A stretch of DNA of 64,000 nucleotides from Saprospiraceae bacterium (GTDB lineage: Bacteria > Bacteroidota > Bacteroidia > Chitinophagales > Saprospiraceae): assembly GCA_016787415.1 (NCBI GenBank), contig JAEUUT010000060.1, forward strand, positions 16,351-80,350, in the 5' to 3' direction. The position numbers were made by a program, and so were the translations under genes. Shown here one piece after another: positions 16,206 through 25,053 of this stretch. Each line of letters opens with the position of its first letter. Positions within the stretch are counted from its first letter, which is position 1. The notes below the pieces were generated by a model, which was not told where the DNA came from, did not search any database, and worked only from the letters and a program-made list of their open reading frames with translations.

Positions 16206-18020
16206 ATGGTGAAAAGAGCACTACTCCTGCCTTTGGTGCTTTGCGTTGCATTTCAAATGCAAGCACAACTTCCTACTCCCTGTGGCGCCGGCTCCCAACC
16301 TGCCGGCTCGTGTGAATCAGCCTGTATTTTTTGTAATTTCAACGGTTTTGTGGGTTCCACATACAGTGGCGTGCCCGACGACGACTCTATCCAGTTTTGT
16401 GGAACCCTTGAAAATGTGCAGTGGATCGGATACATCGCCGGTTCACAAAATGCCACGTTTACCGTCACACCTATCCAGTGTGCCGACAGCAACGGTCTCC
16501 AGATCGCCTTGTATTCCGATTGCAAGGCAGAGCCGCTGGCCTGCAACAAAGGACGTGAATTTGGAGGCGCCGACCCTGTTTCCGTTACCATCAACAACCT
16601 GCATGTCGGTTCCAACTACTTTCTTCTGGTAGATGGTTATGCGGGCGACTACTGTACGTTTTCTATCAGCGTAACGCCCGACAGCGCCGTTTATGAGCCT
16701 CCGCTGGGCACTGTCGGCAATATCGAAGGCCCGCTGGAAGCATGTGCAGGTGCGATACTACGGTATTCCGTATCACCGGTGGCTGGCGCGGGCGCCTACA
16801 TCTGGGATGGGCCGCCGGGTACCCTGGTAAATGGCGAACCCGTTCCTCAAACGGTACTCGCGCCGGGCGGTAGTCTGGTCGAGGTTACCATCCCTCCGCA
16901 AAGCGGCACGTTGTGTGTGCAGGCTGCCAACTCCTGCAAGCAAAATCCGCCCTGTACCGGCACACTCGATTTCACGGTCATTTCCGATACCTATCGCCCT
17001 CAGATTGCGCTCGACTCCGTGCAGGGTTTGTCGTGTACAGAAAGCGTGGCCCGCCTCGAAGCCAGTGTTAGCCCGAGCACCTACTATCAGATCGAATGGA
17101 CGGCCGATTCGACCGGGCATATTGTTTCTCACGCCAATACGCTGAACCCAGGCGTTGATTCCATCGGAATGTACACCCTGCGCGTGACCAACCCGATAAA
17201 CGGCTGTTTTTCCATCGACAGTGTACAAGTGACGGAGCCGATTTTGCCAAGCCAGGTAGTGTTTTCACAGCAGGATATCAGTTGTTATGCTCAAAAAAAC
17301 GGGGTCATCCGCGTAGATTCTGTTACCGGCGTCGATCCGTTTGTGTACGCGCTGGATGGCGACAATTTTAATGTTTCGCCGGAATTTAAGTTTCTTTCTC
17401 CGGGCGATCACCCCTTGCGAATACAGTCGGCCAACGGCTGCGAATGGGATACGATCGTCCACCTGACAGAACCTCCCGAAATTATCGTTCAACTCGACCC
17501 CGATACCAGCATACACCTCGGGCAGGAACTCGCCCTGTTTCGTATGAGCAATGTGAGCGACCCCGATCGGGCCGATCAGGTCGTGATGACACCTGCCACC
17601 TTGCAGCCGATGTCGTGCGACACCTGTATGTATACACCGGCCGCTTCGTTTCGATACCACGTCACCGTGCTCGATTCAGCAGGTTGCAAGGGTACCGACG
17701 AACGCCTGGTAATTGTTGGAAGAGAACGTTATGTCTATATTCCCAACATCTTTTCACCGGGAGCGGAAAGTACAAACAGTGTATTTACTGTGTACAGTGG
17801 CGAAGATGTGGAGCAAATCAGGTTGCTGCGGGTGCTCGACCGCTGGGGACAAACAATTTACGAACACTATGACTTTTTACCCAACGATACCAATATTGGT
17901 TGGGACGGCACGGTTGCAGGCAAATTAGCCATGCCTGGCGTCTTTATTTACCAGGCCGAGATTATGTTTAAGGATGGAGAGACAGAGAAGTTTTTTGGAG
18001 ATGTAACGCTAGTGAGATAG
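16206..18020 (+). CDS. Secreted protein with T9SS type B (gliding-motility CHU_C) C-terminal domain
   Basis: 604-residue exoprotein, signal peptide MVKRALLLPLVLCVAFQMQA. The N-terminal domain (~25-160) has the cysteine signature ACIFCNFNGFVG and resembles the N-terminus of the 2361-residue protein at 36650-43735 (TCVYCDFDGYMG). A PKD-like domain (~170-270) follows, then SprB-like segments ending SANGCEWDTIVHLTEP. The last ~90 residues, from RYVYIPNIFSPGAESTNSVF through DRWGQTIYEHYDFLPNDTN to FGDVTLVR, are a type B T9SS sorting domain. It is therefore expected to cross the outer membrane by T9SS and stay at the surface. It looks like the giant protein without the central repeats. Confidence 0.9.
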   Translation: MVKRALLLPLVLCVAFQMQAQLPTPCGAGSQPAGSCESACIFCNFNGFVGSTYSGVPDDDSIQFCGTLENVQWIGYIAGSQNATFTVTPIQCADSNGLQIALYSDCKAEPLACNKGREFGGADPVSVTINNLHVGSNYFLLVDGYAGDYCTFSISVTPDSAVYEPPLGTVGNIEGPLEACAGAILRYSVSPVAGAGAYIWDGPPGTLVNGEPVPQTVLAPGGSLVEVTIPPQSGTLCVQAANSCKQNPPCTGTLDFTVISDTYRPQIALDSVQGLSCTESVARLEASVSPSTYYQIEWTADSTGHIVSHANTLNPGVDSIGMYTLRVTNPINGCFSIDSVQVTEPILPSQVVFSQQDISCYAQKNGVIRVDSVTGVDPFVYALDGDNFNVSPEFKFLSPGDHPLRIQSANGCEWDTIVHLTEPPEIIVQLDPDTSIHLGQELALFRMSNVSDPDRADQVVMTPATLQPMSCDTCMYTPAASFRYHVTVLDSAGCKGTDERLVIVGRERYVYIPNIFSPGAESTNSVFTVYSGEDVEQIRLLRVLDRWGQTIYEHYDFLPNDTNIGWDGTVAGKLAMPGVFIYQAEIMFKDGETEKFFGDVTLVR

Positions 18021-18075
18021 AGAGAAGCGAGAGGTGAGAGGTGAGAGGTGAGAGGTGAGAAGCGAGAGGTGAGAA
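18021..18075. repeat. Tandem GAGAGGTGAG phrases
   Basis: 55 bp of GAGAGGTGAG/GAGAAGCGAG phrases directly after the TAG stop. It is the reverse complement family of the pyrimidine repeat at 8282-8332. Only one arm is present. Confidence 0.8.
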
Positions 18076-18084
18076 ACATGAGTC

Positions 18085-18126
18085 ATCCCGAATTTTGGTT
18101 AAGGCCAGGATTCGGGATTTTTTTTG
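18085..18126 (+). terminator. Intrinsic terminator after the 604-residue T9SS cargo gene
   Basis: ATCCCGAATTTTGG pairs with the downstream CCAGGATTCGGGAT and is followed by a run of eight T. It belongs to the same module as 15979-16019 and, in reverse orientation, 36549-36588. Confidence 0.9.
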
Positions 18127-18136
18127 TGGCTATTTT

Positions 18137-18290
18137 CCCGTAGAGTAATTTCCCGCAGATCGCGCAGAATACCCGCAGAACTCGCAGAACGTAGAGTACA
18201 CCAATACATTGACTGATAGTAAAATGTGTACTCTACGTTCTGCGAGTTCTGCGGGTATTCTGCGCGATCTGCGGGAAATTACTCTACGGG
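18137..18290. repeat. Perfect 65-bp-arm palindrome with CGCAG phrases
   Basis: The arms 18137-18201 and 18226-18290 are exact reverse complements around a 24-nt loop. The arm starts CCCGTAGAGTAATTTCCC, continues with four CGCAG phrases spaced 9-11 bp, and ends GAACGTAGAGTACAC next to the loop. Further CTCTACGGG phrases extend to ~18330, then a half-copy of the terminator stem (AATTCGGGATGTCTC) at ~18365-18379. The same architecture recurs at 36383-36536. Confidence 0.95.
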
Positions 18291-18447
18291 GAATAACTCT
18301 ACGGGAAAATCTGCAAGAAATAACTCTACTGAAATCAACCTAATCAATCCGTATCAGACCGAAAATTCGGGATGTCTCATGTTTGTTTTTTTTGAAATAG
18401 TATTATTTTGCATGCCTGCTTGCTATCCTGCGAACCCTCCTGACTAC

Positions 18448-19011
18448 ATGGAAAAACTAAAAAAACAATTTGAAACCATTGGTTTCTCGGGTGATGAACT
18501 GAATGACATCCTCCAGGCATTTACCCTGAAAGTATTTGCCAAAAACGATTTTTTCACAGAAGAGGGAAAAATAAGCCGGCAACTCGGGTTTATCGAAAAA
18601 GGTTTGTTTCAGTATTACATCATCAAAGAAGGAGAGGAAAAAACAACCTATGTTTCTATCGCTGGCACCTTTCTTTCCTCGGTAACGAGTTTTGTTACCG
18701 AAACCCCCGCCCGTGAATCGGTGCGCGCACTGACCACCTCCGAAGTCTGCCTCATTACACGATCAGACTTGATGAACTTGGTACAAAAGGTGCCCCGATT
18801 CAAGGATTTTTACATCCGCCTGCTCGAATGGGCCATTTCAGGTATCGACAGTAGCCGGCACGACCTGATTGTGCTCAATGCGGAACAGCGGTATGAAAAA
18901 ATGCTCTATCAGGAGCCCCATATGTTGCAACAAATTCCCTTGCAGCACCTGGCCTCCATGCTCGGTGTAACCCCACGCCATCTCAGTCGCATCAGAAAAA
19001 ATATCCGATGA
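18448..19011 (+). CDS. Crp/Fnr-family transcriptional regulator
   Basis: 187-residue DNA-binding regulator with an N-terminal cyclic-nucleotide-type beta-roll (LKVFAKNDFFTEEGKISRQL, FIEKGLFQYYIIKEGEE) and a C-terminal helix-turn-helix (IPLQHLASMLGVTPRHLSRI). This short form is common in Bacteroidota; ligand residues for cAMP are not evident. The ATG at 18448 begins the conserved part. In-frame codons back to 18226 only translate the palindrome. It probably controls the next genes (outer-membrane protein and DUF4386 membrane protein) on the same strand; that is inference. Confidence 0.88.
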   Translation: MEKLKKQFETIGFSGDELNDILQAFTLKVFAKNDFFTEEGKISRQLGFIEKGLFQYYIIKEGEEKTTYVSIAGTFLSSVTSFVTETPARESVRALTTSEVCLITRSDLMNLVQKVPRFKDFYIRLLEWAISGIDSSRHDLIVLNAEQRYEKMLYQEPHMLQQIPLQHLASMLGVTPRHLSRIRKNIR

Positions 19012-19098
19012 CGCGGTCAGTTTCATTAATGGACATTTGTCTACTGTTTTCGCAGCAGGGCGCCTGACCTTTGTACCGTCAATAAAAACAAGACGGAC

Positions 19099-19554
19099 AT
19101 GAAAAAAATCACCCTTTTGCTACTGGTACTCGTACCGACCCTGAACGCTTTTGCCCAAAACCGTTTTCCCACCAATGAACTCAGTATCAATGGGTTTCGA
19201 AATCCTTCCATCGGTCTGGAGTACCGCTATCACCGAATCTCCGTACACGCCGGCTACTACATCACGGCGCTGGAAAGGCGCTCCACGCACAAGTTTGTAA
19301 AAACCGGCGCCACAGCATGGTTTCTTGCCATCGGAAAAAGAGAAAATCCTTCTTCCTTCTATGCAGGCGCTTCGTATCTGCGCGGTCTTAACCTGGATTA
19401 CAAAGACGAAAATGCATTTGGTCTCGAACTCGGGTTCCGCTGGATGATCTGGAAGGGTTTACAGGTTCGTGTCGGCGGCATGGCACTTGCCAGCACGGGA
19501 CACCGGCTCCACATCAACCCGACCTCGGGCGTCAGTTACAGTTTCTTTTTCTGA
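19099..19554 (+). CDS. Hypothetical outer-membrane beta-barrel-like protein
   Basis: 151 residues with a signal peptide MKKITLLLLVLVPTLNAFAQ. The mature part alternates aromatic and polar residues (GLEYRYHRISVHAGYYITAL, FGLELGFRWMIWKGLQVRVG) and ends SYSFFF, a C-terminal aromatic strand typical of small outer-membrane barrels. No named family is recognised. It lies 88 nt after the Crp/Fnr gene and 68 nt before the DUF4386 gene. Confidence 0.78.
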   Translation: MKKITLLLLVLVPTLNAFAQNRFPTNELSINGFRNPSIGLEYRYHRISVHAGYYITALERRSTHKFVKTGATAWFLAIGKRENPSSFYAGASYLRGLNLDYKDENAFGLELGFRWMIWKGLQVRVGGMALASTGHRLHINPTSGVSYSFFF

Positions 19555-19622
19555 TAACGCGGTCATTGCAAATGAGACCCTTGCATGATTTCAATCTTTT
19601 CAACATTCAATTTAATCGTAAC

Positions 19623-20342
19623 ATGGAAACGACATTTGCTACTCCCAACAAAACCATCGGACTTTTGCTGATCTTGGCTGGCATCGCGCTGTTTATCCCT
19701 TACAGTATTTTATCTGTTACGTTTGAATACCCTGTGATTTTGCGGCAGGATGTGGGTGTGATTCTCAGTAAGTTTCATGCCGGGGGAAATGCCCTGATCT
19801 GTACCTGGTGGGCATTTGCAATGGTCGGGCTGCCGCTCCTGCCTGCATACGTACTGATTGGCCAGTCGATGGAAAAACAGGTTCCCTATGTGCGTTGGGC
19901 AACGACGATCGGCGTCATCAGCCTTATTGTTCAAATGCTGGGGTTGCTACGCTGGACTTTTGTAGTACCCGTGTTGGCACAAAACTACCTCACAGGCAAT
20001 GAAATGGCGAAGGAAGCAGCCAAAACCGCCTTTCAGGTGATTCACCAGTATGGCGGTGTGGTGCTGGGCGAACACGTAGGCCAATTGTTTACCATTATCT
20101 GGACGATTATGATATGCCTGGCCTTTGAACGGCTGCAGATCATGCCCAAATGGCTGACACGCTTCGGGTTTGTTGCTTCTGCTATTTACCTGCTGGCGCA
20201 AACGGAACTTTTTGCCACGGTAATGCCAGAGACACCCGTTGTGGGACTGGCAGGATTTATTGGAAGCACTTTGTGGCTGATCTGGTTGATCATGTTGGGG
20301 GTGAAATTTTTGAAAGGCGTGCGCACAAGCAATCCGGGATAA
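19623..20342 (+). CDS. DUF4386-like integral membrane protein
   Basis: 239-residue inner-membrane protein with about six hydrophobic helices, for example TIGLLLILAGIALFIPYSIL and FVASAIYLLAQTELFATVMP. The overall pattern, with a conserved helix after an HxxGQLF-like segment (EHVGQLFTIIWTIMICLAFE), matches DUF4386 proteins; function unknown. The ATG at 19623 precedes the first helix directly; an upstream start at 19566 adds a non-conserved stretch. It is the third gene in line with the Crp/Fnr regulator. Confidence 0.72.
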   Translation: METTFATPNKTIGLLLILAGIALFIPYSILSVTFEYPVILRQDVGVILSKFHAGGNALICTWWAFAMVGLPLLPAYVLIGQSMEKQVPYVRWATTIGVISLIVQMLGLLRWTFVVPVLAQNYLTGNEMAKEAAKTAFQVIHQYGGVVLGEHVGQLFTIIWTIMICLAFERLQIMPKWLTRFGFVASAIYLLAQTELFATVMPETPVVGLAGFIGSTLWLIWLIMLGVKFLKGVRTSNPG

Positions 20343-20456
20343 GGATGTTTAATAGCCTTTTATGTGACACAATCCCTGTGGAACAACTTTTTATACATAT
20401 AGTCGGGCATTCCTATACACCCCAAAATGGGGAAATATTATGTACATACCGACAAA

Positions 20457-21563
20457 ATGAACAAATCAATTCTCCAACGTACTGCTTTCATTTTTCTAGT
20501 CATTGTCCTGGCCGGCGCTATTCTGTATTTCGGCCGCCCCTTTTTGGTACCTATTGCGCTGGCAGGTCTATTGTCCATGCTGTTATTGCCACTTGCCGGG
20601 TGGTTTGAAAAGAAAAAACTTGGGCGAGGGCTTTCCAGCGTTCTTTCCGTGCTGGTGCTTGTTGTGGGTATATCAGGGATACTGGCTTTGTTGAGTTGGC
20701 AACTTACCAATGTGACGGACGACCTGTCACAGATAAAAACTGTAGCATCCGAACGCATGGAGCAGTTGCATGTATTCGCTTCAGACCATTTGGGGATTTC
20801 GCGCGAAGAGCAGCAGAAAATGATGGAAGAAAACAAATCTTCCGGCGCCGAAAGCGCTACCAAATTAGGGGCAATGATTGTTTCGAGCCTCCTGGGAGCA
20901 TTGGTTACTTTTATCATTGCGGTTGTGTACATTTTTATGTTTCTGTATTACCGTTCGCATTTCAGGGAATTTATTCTTCAACTCGTGCCAGCAGGTAACA
21001 AGGCAGAGGCGACTCGTGTGATGGCTGAAGCGAGCCAAATAGCACAAAAATACCTGGGCGGCCTTGGTTTGATGATCACCATGCTCTGGGTACTGTATGG
21101 AATAGGATTCAGCATTGTTGGGGTCAAAAACGCAGTATTTTTTGCTATACTGTGCGGCATTCTGGAAATTATCCCCTATGTAGGCAACCTCACCGGCACA
21201 GCCATTACCTTGCTGATGACCATGGCTCAGGGTGGCGACACAAGCATGATGCTGGGGGTGATCATCACTTACGGATTAGTACAATTTTTTCAAAACAATG
21301 TGCTTACACCACTCATTGTGGGCTCGGAAGTCAATATCAACCCGGTTTTTACCATCATGGCACTTATGGCGGGTGAACTGGTCTGGGGTGTTCCAGGTAT
21401 GATTCTCGCCATTCCGATGCTGGGGATTTTGAAAATTACTTTTGATCACATTGCCGTTTTGAAACCATTTGGGTTCATTATTGGGCAGCCCAAAAAGTCT
21501 GCCGCTTCTAAAAAGAAGGAGGGTATTATCAGCAAACTGAAAGGTATATTCAAGTCAAGGTAA
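20457..21563 (+). CDS. AI-2E family transporter
   Basis: 368-residue inner-membrane protein of the TqsA/PerM (UPF0118) family, whose members export AI-2 or other small compounds or act as Na+/H+ exchangers; substrate unknown here. About seven to eight hydrophobic helices, with the long extracytoplasmic loop (~70-150) rich in charged residues typical of the family. The C-terminal half has the conserved FFAILCGILEIIPYVGNLTG, GLVQFFQNNVLTPLIVG and GVPGMILAIPMLGILKI. The ATG at 20457 is preferred over 20427 since the helix and family similarity begin there. Confidence 0.88.
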   Translation: MNKSILQRTAFIFLVIVLAGAILYFGRPFLVPIALAGLLSMLLLPLAGWFEKKKLGRGLSSVLSVLVLVVGISGILALLSWQLTNVTDDLSQIKTVASERMEQLHVFASDHLGISREEQQKMMEENKSSGAESATKLGAMIVSSLLGALVTFIIAVVYIFMFLYYRSHFREFILQLVPAGNKAEATRVMAEASQIAQKYLGGLGLMITMLWVLYGIGFSIVGVKNAVFFAILCGILEIIPYVGNLTGTAITLLMTMAQGGDTSMMLGVIITYGLVQFFQNNVLTPLIVGSEVNINPVFTIMALMAGELVWGVPGMILAIPMLGILKITFDHIAVLKPFGFIIGQPKKSAASKKKEGIISKLKGIFKSR

Positions 21564-21656
21564 ATATGTGTGTGTAGAATGGTTATCTTGCAGCGCAAAC
21601 AGCCTGTTTGTCAGGCTACAGTTCCATTCCTCATTCTTTTTATAAACCTTTGTCAG

Positions 21657-22487
21657 ATGAGTTTCTTTTCACGTTTGTCTAACGGCTGGAATATGGCTAT
21701 GGTTAGTTTCGACACCATACAAAAAAGGCCGTTTTTGATGTTGTTTCCGGTACTTTCACTGCTTTCTTTCATTGTAGTGTTGTCCACTTTCCTGGGAGGC
21801 TCTTACTTCTTTCTGGGCGATGAAATACAGGCAATCATGGAAGACGAGCAATATGGAAGAGTGGTAGGCATTGCCACCCTGTTCCTGTACTACCTGGTTA
21901 ATTTTTTCATCGTCATCTTCTTCAACTCAGCACTGCTGTACTGTGCCTCCAGAATTCTGGACGGAGAGGAAACCAGTGTGAGCGAAGGGCTCGAATTTGC
22001 CAATTCACGGCTGGGAAAAATCTTCGCCTGGTCGGTGGTAGCCGCCACCGTGGGTGTATTGTTGAAATTGCTCCAGGAAACGGGCAAAATTGGTCAGTTC
22101 ATATCTTCCCTTCTGGGTGTTACCTGGTCGATTTTGACATTTTTTGCCGTGCCCGTGCTCATTTTCCAGGATAAAAGCGTGATGGATACCATCAAGGAAT
22201 CCGGCAGGCTGATCCGCGAGAAATGGGGCGAGTCGCTGGCTGCCAATATCAGTTTCGGCATTTTCCATTTACTGGGTTTGGCGGTAGCCGCACTGGTGGT
22301 CATTTTGCTCTTCAATGTCAATATTTTCCTGGCCATTCTGATGGGCATCCTGATTTTTGCATTTGTCAGCACCTTCATTGCAACAGCGGAAACGATTTTC
22401 CTGGCAGCCATGTACAACCATGTGTGCGAAAAGCCAACCGGCAATTTCGACGACCAGACACTTGATGGCATGTTCATTCACAAATAA
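21657..22487 (+). CDS. DUF6159-like multi-spanning membrane protein
   Basis: 276-residue membrane protein opening SFFSRLSNGWNMAMVSFDTI and KRPFLMLFPVLSLLSFIVVL, the pattern of the DUF6159 family (unknown function). About six membrane helices, in three pairs around a charged centre. The start at 21657 begins the conserved part. It lies 4 nt after an AACCTTTG sequence, close to the TAnnTTTG box, suggesting a leaderless transcript as for surE. The stop is 4 nt before the next start, so it is cotranscribed with the NRDE gene. Confidence 0.78.
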   Translation: MSFFSRLSNGWNMAMVSFDTIQKRPFLMLFPVLSLLSFIVVLSTFLGGSYFFLGDEIQAIMEDEQYGRVVGIATLFLYYLVNFFIVIFFNSALLYCASRILDGEETSVSEGLEFANSRLGKIFAWSVVAATVGVLLKLLQETGKIGQFISSLLGVTWSILTFFAVPVLIFQDKSVMDTIKESGRLIREKWGESLAANISFGIFHLLGLAVAALVVILLFNVNIFLAILMGILIFAFVSTFIATAETIFLAAMYNHVCEKPTGNFDDQTLDGMFIHK

Positions 22488-22491
22488 ATGC

Positions 22492-23214
22492 ATGTGCACT
22501 GTCACGTATTACCCCGGAAAAACCGGATTTATCCTGACCCACAACCGCGATGAAGCGCCCAAACGCTCTTCGCAACAAATAACGGATGCAGAAAATCTAT
22601 TCCGACACTACGTGTTCCCGCGAGATACGGGCGCCGGAGGAACCTGGATTACTGCCGACAACACAGGGCAGGTAGCCTGTCTGCTGAACGGCGCATTTAT
22701 CAAGCACCGGCATTTGCCGCCCTACCGCCGTAGCCGCGGACTGATTTTGCTGGATTGTTTTGAAGCGGCAGACCCGGTTCGATTCCTGGAAAATTACGAT
22801 TTTACAGGAATCGAACCATTTACCCTCTTGTTTTTTAGCGGCAGGTCAGTGCTGGAAATGCGCTGGGACGAGTCGAAGTTGCATACCACCATGTTGCCGA
22901 CCGACCAGGCACATTTCTGGTGTTCGGCTACGCTGTATCCGCCTGAAATGCAGGTGCAACGCGAGCAGGTATTCCGCAACTGGCTATCGGCACGCTTCCG
23001 GGCGCCAGAAGCGGATGATTTGTTGCGCTTGCATCGCACAGGAAGTGTAGGCGATCCGGAAAACGACTATGTGATGAACCGGCAAGAGCGCGTGCGAACA
23101 GTCTGCATTACACAGGTAGTATGTGAGGTCGCCGAAACCCGCATGCAGTATTTCGACCTGCTGAATAACCAGGAGGATGTCCGCGCCCTAACATTACAAA
23201 GGGAATTGACTTGA
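22492..23214 (+). CDS. NRDE (TANGO2-like) family protein
   Basis: 240-residue cytoplasmic protein of the NRDE/TANGO2 family, named for the motif seen here as THNRDE. It starts MCTVTYYPG; the cysteine after Met could become an N-terminal nucleophile as in Ntn hydrolases, though biochemistry of the family is limited. Other conserved parts: AGGTWITADNTGQVACLLNG and the Arg-rich RSRGLILLD. The start is ATG 22492, 4 nt after the DUF6159 stop. A DinB-like gene follows, a common neighbour in Bacteroidota. Confidence 0.85.
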   Translation: MCTVTYYPGKTGFILTHNRDEAPKRSSQQITDAENLFRHYVFPRDTGAGGTWITADNTGQVACLLNGAFIKHRHLPPYRRSRGLILLDCFEAADPVRFLENYDFTGIEPFTLLFFSGRSVLEMRWDESKLHTTMLPTDQAHFWCSATLYPPEMQVQREQVFRNWLSARFRAPEADDLLRLHRTGSVGDPENDYVMNRQERVRTVCITQVVCEVAETRMQYFDLLNNQEDVRALTLQRELT

Positions 23215-23298
23215 ATTTTCGCTCAGTATCAGTGTTAAATTGTCATTTTTGCAGCACCAACGACGACACCGCATTATCAAACTTAATTTTCACTGCTT

Positions 23299-23820
23299 AT
23301 GGATGCGCGCGAAGGAACGCTTCTGATCACCAGCCAGATGTTTACTTTGCTGGATACAATTCCAAAATATGTGTACACGCGACCGGTCAGCCTGTTTCAT
23401 GGCAGTACGGTCGGGCAACACTTCCGGCATATTCTGGAGTTTTACACCTGCCTGCTGGAGGGCAGCAGCAGCGACTATGTAAACTATGGTAGCCGACAGC
23501 GCAACGAAGCCATTTCAGATGATCCATATGTTGCCAAAGAGGTGCTCGATACTATCACTTCTGCCATCCAGAACCTGGAAACTGGCCGTATTGTGAAAGT
23601 GCAAAGTGAATTTTCGGAAATGGATGACGATCACCCGATCTATGTGTCCAGCATCGGACGCGAACTTCAGTATGCCTTCGATCATGCGGTGCATCACCTG
23701 GCTATCATCCGAATGGGTGTGGAAGCCCATTTCCCGGAAGTGCCGGTTGATCCCGACCTAGGTGTTGCGCCTTCTACGCTGAAGCATCGGCGCACACAAG
23801 CGGTGGAAGCCGATATGTAG
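23299..23820 (+). CDS. DinB-superfamily protein
   Basis: 173-residue cytoplasmic four-helix-bundle protein. The likely metal-binding histidines are in VGQHFRHILEFY and FDHAVHHLAIIR, at the positions expected for DinB/YfiT folds. Several members are thiol-dependent transferases (bacillithiol or mycothiol S-transferases); no substrate can be assigned. It is part of a plus-strand run NRDE-DinB-DoxX. A second, unrelated-looking DinB gene lies 0.5 kb away on the other strand. Confidence 0.82.
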   Translation: MDAREGTLLITSQMFTLLDTIPKYVYTRPVSLFHGSTVGQHFRHILEFYTCLLEGSSSDYVNYGSRQRNEAISDDPYVAKEVLDTITSAIQNLETGRIVKVQSEFSEMDDDHPIYVSSIGRELQYAFDHAVHHLAIIRMGVEAHFPEVPVDPDLGVAPSTLKHRRTQAVEADM

Positions 23821-23867
23821 GCATCGAAGTTGGTTACGAGCGAACTATTCACCTAATTCTTTTTGTC

Positions 23868-24257
23868 ATGTCCAAAACCAATATGACTCTTTCCTGGGTA
23901 TTGCGCATCATTGCTGCCATTATCCTGGGCCAAACCCTCTTTTTCAAATTTTCAGGGGCAGAAGAAAGCAAATACATTTTCAGTACGCTGGGTATGGAGC
24001 CGGCTGGTCGATACGGATCGGGCGTAGCCGAACTCATCGCGGTGGTCTTACTTTTGATTCCTTCAACAGCAGCCTGGGGCGCCTTGCTCGGGCTGGGCGT
24101 CATCAGTGGCGCTTTGGTGTCGCACCTGACTGTGTTGGGTATCGACGTGAAAGGCGATGGCGGGCTGTTGTTTTACCTGGCTGTGGCGGTATTTGTGTGT
24201 TGCGCGGGCGTTTTGTGGCTGCATCGGGCACAAGTGCTACAGGTATTGCGCAAATAA
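23868..24257 (+). CDS. DoxX-family membrane protein
   Basis: 129-residue inner-membrane protein with four hydrophobic helices (LSWVLRIIAAIILGQTLFFK, GVAELIAVVLLLIPSTAAWG, ALLGLGVISGALVSHLTVLG, GLLFYLAVAVFVCCAGVLWL). The first helix and FKFSGAEESKYIF match the DoxX family, linked to respiratory or oxidative-stress complexes. 47 nt after the DinB gene. An inverted repeat begins 3 nt after the TAA. Confidence 0.82.
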   Translation: MSKTNMTLSWVLRIIAAIILGQTLFFKFSGAEESKYIFSTLGMEPAGRYGSGVAELIAVVLLLIPSTAAWGALLGLGVISGALVSHLTVLGIDVKGDGGLLFYLAVAVFVCCAGVLWLHRAQVLQVLRK

Positions 24258-24260
24258 TGC

Positions 24261-24372
24261 AACACGGATTGCACCGATATTAACTGATCTACACGGATTT
24301 GATTAACACGTCAGAAACTATTACGTCGTTATCAAATCCGTGTAGATCTGTTAATTCCGTGTAATCCGTGTT
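24261..24372. repeat. Inverted repeat with ACACGGATT phrases
   Basis: The left arm (24261-24307) and right arm (24328-24372) are imperfect reverse complements with a ~20-nt loop. Shared blocks are AACACGGATT, TTAACTGATCTACACGG and GGATTTGAT. It sits between two convergent genes; the right arm overlaps the stop codon of the minus-strand DinB gene at 24371-24373. It could act as a bidirectional terminator. Confidence 0.88.
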
Positions 24373-24880
24373 ACAGGTTTTTCGCATTCAAATCCACCCC
24401 GGCATAAAAACCGAGCGCTTCTTCCTGTAAAATTTTTGTCCAGAAAGCAACCTGGCCCGTGTGGTAGGAAAAATGTTCGGTTACATGAATGATGATACCG
24501 ATTCCGGAAAGCGCAAAACCCTGCACCGAACGAACTCTGAGCAATTCATCGGGTGTCATTCGGAGCATACTTTTTTTGGCTTCCTCGACCGTTGTGGTGA
24601 GTTTTTCCAACAATTCCGCTTTTGAATAGCCTTCTTTTGCCGCAAATTCGGCATCTCGCACTCGTACGTCGTCCACGCCGCTCAGGCTGGAAATGGCGTA
24701 CTGACGGATGTTGCCACTTAAATGAAGCAGGAGGTTGCCGATGCTGTTAGATGCTTCATTCGGCCGTTTCCAGATGGTTTCTTCGGGTAACAACTCCAGG
24801 CATCGAGCAATGCGTTGGGTGCTTTCATCCATCCGGAAAATGGACTGGCTGATAAATTCATCGGCAAGTTGTTGCTCCAT
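24371..24880 (-). CDS. DinB-superfamily (DUF1572-like) protein
   Basis: 169-residue cytoplasmic protein predicted as a four-helix bundle. Candidate metal histidines lie in NLLLHLSGN and HVTEHFSYHTGQVAFW, the latter being the characteristic DinB/DUF1572 segment. Substrate unknown. The stop codon lies in the arm of the intergenic inverted repeat. The start at 24880 is the first ATG; the opposite strand carries a divergent JmjC-type gene. Confidence 0.85.
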   Translation of the reverse strand: MEQQLADEFISQSIFRMDESTQRIARCLELLPEETIWKRPNEASNSIGNLLLHLSGNIRQYAISSLSGVDDVRVRDAEFAAKEGYSKAELLEKLTTTVEEAKKSMLRMTPDELLRVRSVQGFALSGIGIIIHVTEHFSYHTGQVAFWTKILQEEALGFYAGVDLNAKNL

Positions 24881-25053
24881 AAGTCAAGGCATTTAATTTG
24901 ATAAACGACTGCGAAGGTAAGCAGCCAAGCGCCGATGCTGACGAAAATCACCCTCCTTGTTTACCCAGATCATTGACAGGTTTTGAAGAGGCCATTCACC
25001 TTTGCGACTTCCTACCATTATGCCTTTTTCACACTGTCACTCAACGTACGATC

